Assembly (NCBI GenBank): GCA_028821195.1
Contig: JAPPHB010000085.1
Coordinates: 128,580-192,579 of the forward strand
Reading direction: 5' to 3'
Length of the DNA: 64,000 nucleotides
DNA from: Gammaproteobacteria bacterium
GTDB lineage: Bacteria; Gemmatimonadota; Gemmatimonadetes; Longimicrobiales; Gaopeijiaceae
Part shown: piece by piece, positions 58,247-64,000 of the stretch
How the letters are laid out: each line of letters begins with the position of its first letter
How positions within the stretch are numbered: the stretch's first letter is position 1
Program-made: the position numbers and the translations under genes
The notes under the pieces: generated by a model
Databases searched by the model: none
Seen by the model: the letters and a program-made list of their open reading frames with translations, nothing else
Told to the model about the DNA's origin: nothing

Positions 58247-58867
58247 TCACTCCTCGGGCCACGAGTCCAGAAAACGCCTCACGCGATCCCCGGGCGAGGG
58301 CGCGTCCCACACCGCGCGGATCACCGCCACTCCGCGGGCGCCGGCGGCGAGCACCTGTGGCGCCCGTCCGGCGGTGATGCCGCCGATGCCCACCACGGGG
58401 GCGGGGCTTGCGGCCTTGACCGCCCGCACCACGTCGATTCCGCCCGGCGCGATCCCCGCATGGGAAGGCGTCGCGAACACCGCTCCCGCAAAAAGATAAT
58501 CGATCCGGCCGTCATCCCCACCGGCCTCGGCGGCCGAATGGACCGACCGGCCAACATGGGCATCCGGCCCGAGAAGGCGGCGGGCGACCGCCGCCGGCAT
58601 CGACCGGCCGCCCAGGTGCACCCGGCTGATGCCCAGCACCAGGGCCACGTCCACGCGATCGTTGACCACCAGCCAGCCGCCGCTGCGACGCGCCGGGCGG
58701 ATGAGGCCGGCGGCGGCCCGGTAGAGCACCCGCCCCGAGGTGCGCGGCCCGCGCACATGGAGGGCGACCCGGGCGCCGCCCGCCTCCAACACCTCTACGG
58801 CCGACGCGGAAAAGCCCGATCTCGCCAGGATGCGGTCGTCGGTAACGACGTGGAGCGGGGGTATCAT
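58247..58867 (-). CDS. tenI: ThiE/TenI-family protein, TenI-like thiazole tautomerase
   Basis: A 206-residue TIM-barrel protein of the thiamine-phosphate synthase family. ThiE marks that should bind HMP-PP and Mg2+ are altered: the LRxK block reads LHVRGP and the GQxD block reads GGRSMP, while VGRSVHS and GIGGIT are kept. TenI, which aromatises the ThiG product, lacks the same ThiE residues, and the neighbours are thiS and thiG. TenI is therefore favoured over a true ThiE, but this rests on motif reading. ATG 58867 overlaps the fmt stop by 4 nt. Confidence 0.72.
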   Translation of the reverse strand: MIPPLHVVTDDRILARSGFSASAVEVLEAGGARVALHVRGPRTSGRVLYRAAAGLIRPARRSGGWLVVNDRVDVALVLGISRVHLGGRSMPAAVARRLLGPDAHVGRSVHSAAEAGGDDGRIDYLFAGAVFATPSHAGIAPGGIDVVRAVKAASPAPVVGIGGITAGRAPQVLAAGARGVAVIRAVWDAPSPGDRVRRFLDSWPEE

Positions 58868-59811
58868 CGCAACCACTGGCCCGCCCGGCCCGTCCGGCCT
58901 CGCAGCCAGTCGCGCGCGGGCATGCGCCTCTTGCCCGCAGGCTGCACCTCGCCCACCACTACCGAGCCCTCCCCGGTCGCGACGCGGAACCCCCTGCCGG
59001 GGTCCGCACCGATCACGGTGCCGGGCTCCGGGTCCTCTGGTCCCGTGGGGGCACTGCCATGAATCACGCGCGGACGAAAGAGCTTGAGGGGGCTGCCCTC
59101 CAGCTCGCTCCACGCGCCGGGCGCCGGGTCCATGGCGCGCATCCAGCGGGCCACTTCCTCTGCGGGCCGAGCCCACTGCAGCCGCGCGTCGCGTCGCGAG
59201 AGACGGGGGGCGAAGGTGGCCCGCGCATGGTCCTGGGGGTGTTCCTCGAGCGTGCCCGCGTCCATCATCTCCAGGGCTCGCACCAGCCCCCCGGCGCCCA
59301 TTTGCGCGAGCCGCTCGTAGAGTTCGCCGGCGGTCTCGTCGGAGAGGATGTCCGTCCTGTCCTGCCGCAGGATGGGACCGGCGTCCATGGCTTTCACCAT
59401 GCGCATGATCGTGACTCCCGTAACCGGGTGGCCGCGCGCGATGGCCCAGTTCACCGGGGCCGCGCCGCGCAGCTCGGGGAGCAGGGAAGCGTGCACGTTG
59501 ATCGACCCGAAGGCGGGGAGATCCAGTGCCTCGCGGCTCAGGAAGTGGCCGTAGGCGGCGACCACCGAGAGGTCCGGCCGGAGGGCCCGCATGCGCGCCA
59601 GGAAGGCGGGGCGGCCCGGGCGTTCGGGGGTGAAGACCGGGTATTCCGCGGCGAGGGCGGCTTCCTTCACGGGTGTGGGCCGCGGGCGCCGTCCGCGGCC
59701 CGCCCGGCGGTCGGGCTGCGTCACCACGCCCACGATCTCATGGCCTGCATCGGCCAGGCTTCGGAGGGAGGGAAGGGCGAAGGTCGCCGTTCCCCAGAAG
59801 AGAACCCTCAC
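58864..59811 (-). CDS. fmt: Methionyl-tRNA formyltransferase
   Basis: A 315-residue enzyme that formylates initiator Met-tRNA with 10-formyl-tetrahydrofolate. Start GTG 59811 overlaps the def stop by 4 nt and opens VRVLFWGTATFALPSL. The HASLLPELRGAAPVNWA catalytic block is present, followed by the C-terminal OB-type domain. The frame to 60048 is a shadow of def. The def-fmt pairing is the classic formyl-Met cycle. It continues into the ThiE/TenI-family gene with a 4-nt overlap. Confidence 0.93.
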   Translation of the reverse strand: MRVLFWGTATFALPSLRSLADAGHEIVGVVTQPDRRAGRGRRPRPTPVKEAALAAEYPVFTPERPGRPAFLARMRALRPDLSVVAAYGHFLSREALDLPAFGSINVHASLLPELRGAAPVNWAIARGHPVTGVTIMRMVKAMDAGPILRQDRTDILSDETAGELYERLAQMGAGGLVRALEMMDAGTLEEHPQDHARATFAPRLSRRDARLQWARPAEEVARWMRAMDPAPGAWSELEGSPLKLFRPRVIHGSAPTGPEDPEPGTVIGADPGRGFRVATGEGSVVVGEVQPAGKRRMPARDWLRGRTGRAGQWLR

Positions 59812-60326
59812 GGCTCCGCGGCTTCGGCCTGCAGCTTCCTCCACTTCTTGAGCAGCAACTGCCGCTTGAGGGGACTCAGCCGATCGACGAAGAGCACGCC
59901 GTCCAGGTGGTCGATCTCGTGCTGCAGGGCGCGCGCCAAGAGGCCCTCGGCCTCGAGTCGCACACCCTGTCCCTCCGGGTCCGTGCCGTCCACCACAACC
60001 GATACCGGACGTTGCACAACGGCCTCTACCCCGGGGATGCTCAGGCACCCCTCCGTCTGCTTGTCCTTCTTCTTCGTCCGGCTCGTCAGCCGGGGATTCA
60101 CCAGCGCCACGCGGTTCGACTCGCCGGACTCCTCCTCCACGTCCAGTACGATGACCCGCCGGGAGATGCCGACCTGCGGCGCGGCCAGCCCGATGCCCTT
60201 GGCGTCGTACATCGTCTCGAACATGTCGCGCACCAGCGCGCGCACCTTGTCATCGACGTCGTCGACCGGGTCCGCCGGACGCCGCAATACCTCGCTGCCG
60301 TACAGCTCGATCCTGCGCAGAGCCAT
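59808..60326 (-). CDS. def: Peptide deformylase
   Basis: A 172-residue metalloenzyme that removes the N-formyl group from nascent proteins. The three motifs are GIGLAAPQVG, EGCLSIPG and QHEIDHLDGVL; the metal ligands are Cys of the second and the two His of the third. Length is normal. ATG 60326 follows the yajC stop by 10 nt. It overlaps fmt by 4 nt, giving coupled def-fmt translation. Confidence 0.94.
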   Translation of the reverse strand: MALRRIELYGSEVLRRPADPVDDVDDKVRALVRDMFETMYDAKGIGLAAPQVGISRRVIVLDVEEESGESNRVALVNPRLTSRTKKKDKQTEGCLSIPGVEAVVQRPVSVVVDGTDPEGQGVRLEAEGLLARALQHEIDHLDGVLFVDRLSPLKRQLLLKKWRKLQAEAAEP

Positions 60327-60336
60327 CCCGATGCGG

Positions 60337-60678
60337 CTACGAGTCCCGCGGATTTGTGAGCGTCGCGATCTTCGAGCGCTCGATCACGAGACGGGTGTTT
60401 TCCGCAGTCACGATGGTGAGGTGCTGTTCCTGGGCGTGGATCACCTTACCCACGATCCCGCCCGCGGTCACCACCCGGTCCCCCTTCTTGAGCGCCGCCA
60501 CCATCGCGCGGTGACGCTGCTGCTCCTTGCGCTGCGGCCTGATCAGCAGGAAGTAGAAGATCGCGATGATCGCGATCAACTGGATGAAGAAGACAAAGCC
60601 GCCTCCTCCGCCCTGGGGTATCCCGACCAGGGGTGACAGCAGGAGCGGCTGGGCCGATATCGCGATCCAGAGTGCCAA
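60337..60678 (-). CDS. yajC: Preprotein translocase subunit YajC
   Basis: A 113-residue protein of the SecDF-YajC complex, with one membrane helix (VFFIQLIAIIAIFYFLLIRPQ) and the conserved RPQRKEQQRHRAMVAALKKGDRVVTAGGIVGKV after it. It aids protein translocation. TTG 60678 is the start; GGAGGAA lies about 6 nt upstream. A Gly-rich segment (QGGGGGF) precedes the helix. SecD and SecF are not in the window. It lies between tgt (48-nt gap) and def. Confidence 0.93.
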   Translation of the reverse strand: MALWIAISAQPLLLSPLVGIPQGGGGGFVFFIQLIAIIAIFYFLLIRPQRKEQQRHRAMVAALKKGDRVVTAGGIVGKVIHAQEQHLTIVTAENTRLVIERSKIATLTNPRDS

Positions 60679-60726
60679 GATGCGTTCCTCCGATGATGCG
60701 CCGGCCCGGGGCCGGTGGTTGATGTT

Positions 60727-62923
<2,197 letters not shown>

Positions 62924-62927
<4 letters not shown>

Positions 62928-63988
62928 GACCGGAAGAGCGACGACTGGCCGTCTCCGCCCGGTCCGGCGTCCGAGCGCCCCTCCTTTCCGGTCGATGGAT
63001 GGCCGAACCGCCGGTGGGCGCGCTCCGTGGTCTTGCGCCCGCGCGGGGTGCGCTCCAGAAAGCCGTTCTGAATCAGAAACGGCTCGTAGACTTCCTCCAG
63101 GGTTCCCTCGTCCTCGCTCAGCGCCACCGCCAGCGAAGCCAGCCCCACCGGCCCCCCGCCGAACTTCTCGATGATGGTGCGCAGTACGCGCGCATCCATC
63201 TCGTCCATCCCGTACTCGTCCACCTCGAGCAGCCGGAGCCCCGCGCGCGCGACCTCGCCGCTGATCACGCTGTCGGCGCGCACCTCGGCGTAGTCGCGCA
63301 GGCGGCGCAGCAGCCGGTTGGCCACCCGGGGGGTGCCCCGAGCGCGACGCGCCAGCTCGAAGACGCCCTCTTCGGTCGTGTCCACTCCCAGGATGTCCGC
63401 GCTCCGCTGAACCACCTGGCTGAGCTCCTCGGGCCGGTAGAAGTCGAGGCGCTCGACCATCCCGAAGCGCGCGCGCATCGGTTCCGTGAGCAACCCGAAG
63501 CGGGTCGTGGCGCCCACCAGGGTGAAGCGCTCGATCTGCATGGTGACGGTGCGCGCCGCCGGTCCGTCGGAGAGCCGGATCTCCACCTGGAAATCCTCCA
63601 TGGCGGGGTACAGGAATTCCTCGACGATGGGCCGCAGCCGATGGATCTCGTCTATGAAGAGGATGTCCCGGGCGTTCAGGTTGGTGAGGGTGCTCACCAG
63701 GTCGCCCGGCTTCTCCAGCACCGGCCCGGAGGTCATCTTGACTCCGACCCCCATTTCCGAGGCGAGCACCATCGCCAGCGTGGTCTTGCCGAGCCCCGGA
63801 GGCCCGTGGAAGAGCAGGTGGTCGAGCGCGTCACCCCGCCCGCGGGCAGCCGCAATCGCGATCGAGAGCGTCTCCTTGACCTTTGCCTGGCCGATGCACT
63901 CGGCGAGGCTGCCCGGGCGCAGGGACAGCTCCGCACCACCCTCCCCGGAAAGCTCGCGGGGCGTGGTGACGTCGTAACGATCCGTCAT
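62924..63988 (-). CDS. ruvB: Holliday junction branch-migration helicase RuvB
   Basis: A 354-residue AAA+ motor that drives Holliday-junction migration with RuvA. Walker A is GPPGLGKT, Walker B is FIDEIHRL, and sensor and winged-helix domains follow ([36 protein letters not shown]). A polar Gly-rich tail follows [19 protein letters not shown]. The ATG at 63988 overlaps, by 4 nt, a TGA in the remaining 16 nt of the window that would fit the end of ruvA. Such a fragment is too short to call. Confidence 0.95.
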
Positions 63989-64000
63989 CGCCCGATGCGC

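Noticed and set aside
63985-64000. Possible 3' end of ruvA (CGC ATC GGG CGA TGA read on the minus strand)
   Set aside because: It would fit the usual ruvA-ruvB order and an ATGA overlap, but five codons cannot identify a gene.

Overview
The window is a high-GC (about 65-70 %), gene-dense bacterial chromosome segment from a diderm. It encodes a BamA/TamA-like barrel, TamB, an Mla lipid transporter, a 456-residue beta-barrel porin and several lipoproteins. The gene content (S9A prolyl oligopeptidase lipoprotein, 6-bladed-propeller lipoprotein, bacterial GlnRS, and a long ruvB-queA-tgt-yajC-def-fmt ... rsmB-PASTA cluster) resembles Gemmatimonadota. That placement is an inference from recognised families, not a phylogeny.

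Layout. (1) 1-7.4 kb, transport: the tail of one SLC13-type permease, an alginate-export-like porin on the other strand, a complete SLC13 permease with four RCK_C domains, an SLC12-like cation-chloride cotransporter homologue, and a small MscS-family helix protein. (2) 7.5-15.7 kb, minus strand: a complete Liv-type ABC importer (LivG, H, M, K, F) interleaved with two AMP-forming acyl-CoA ligases, which points to uptake and CoA activation of a carboxylate rather than plain branched-chain amino acid import. (3) 15.9-22 kb, accessory: a lower-GC DUF262/GmrSD-like gene, a propeller lipoprotein, an S9A peptidase and a VapBC toxin-antitoxin pair with a perfect 12-bp inverted-repeat operator. (4) 22-30 kb: an L-threonine dehydrogenase / KBL / GlnRS operon, two SDRs, thioredoxin reductase and a TrxR-type ferredoxin-NADP reductase. 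(5) 29.8-41 kb: MlaE-MlaF-MlaD, Rho, a secreted cluster with a c-type cytochrome/copper-monooxygenase-like protein, a phosphoribosyltransferase, small unknown genes, and a YbjN-PspA-D-amino-acid-transaminase operon.

(6) 41-64 kb: an almost unbroken 23-kb run of 19 minus-strand genes, most overlapping by 4 nt (ATGA, GTGA or TTGA). In transcription order: ruvB, queA, tgt, yajC, def, fmt, a ThiE/TenI-family gene, thiS, thiG, rsmB, an orphan PASTA protein, a TlpA-like thioredoxin, a CdaR/YbbR protein, tsaD, lgt, a metallophosphoesterase, a BamA/TamA-like barrel, tamB and uvrA. It combines translation and tRNA modification with thiazole synthesis and envelope assembly.

I saw no convincing tRNA, rRNA, CRISPR array, insertion sequence or riboswitch. 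Start codons were chosen from Shine-Dalgarno spacing and overlaps with the upstream gene; GTG and TTG starts are common. The features most worth follow-up are the DUF262 gene, the VapBC operator with an apparently leaderless vapB, the 10-bp-phased TACTG array upstream of thiG, the ligase-Liv cluster, the PTR1-like SDR with His at the catalytic Tyr position, and the eight-cysteine BamA-like barrel in the same operon as a thioredoxin.
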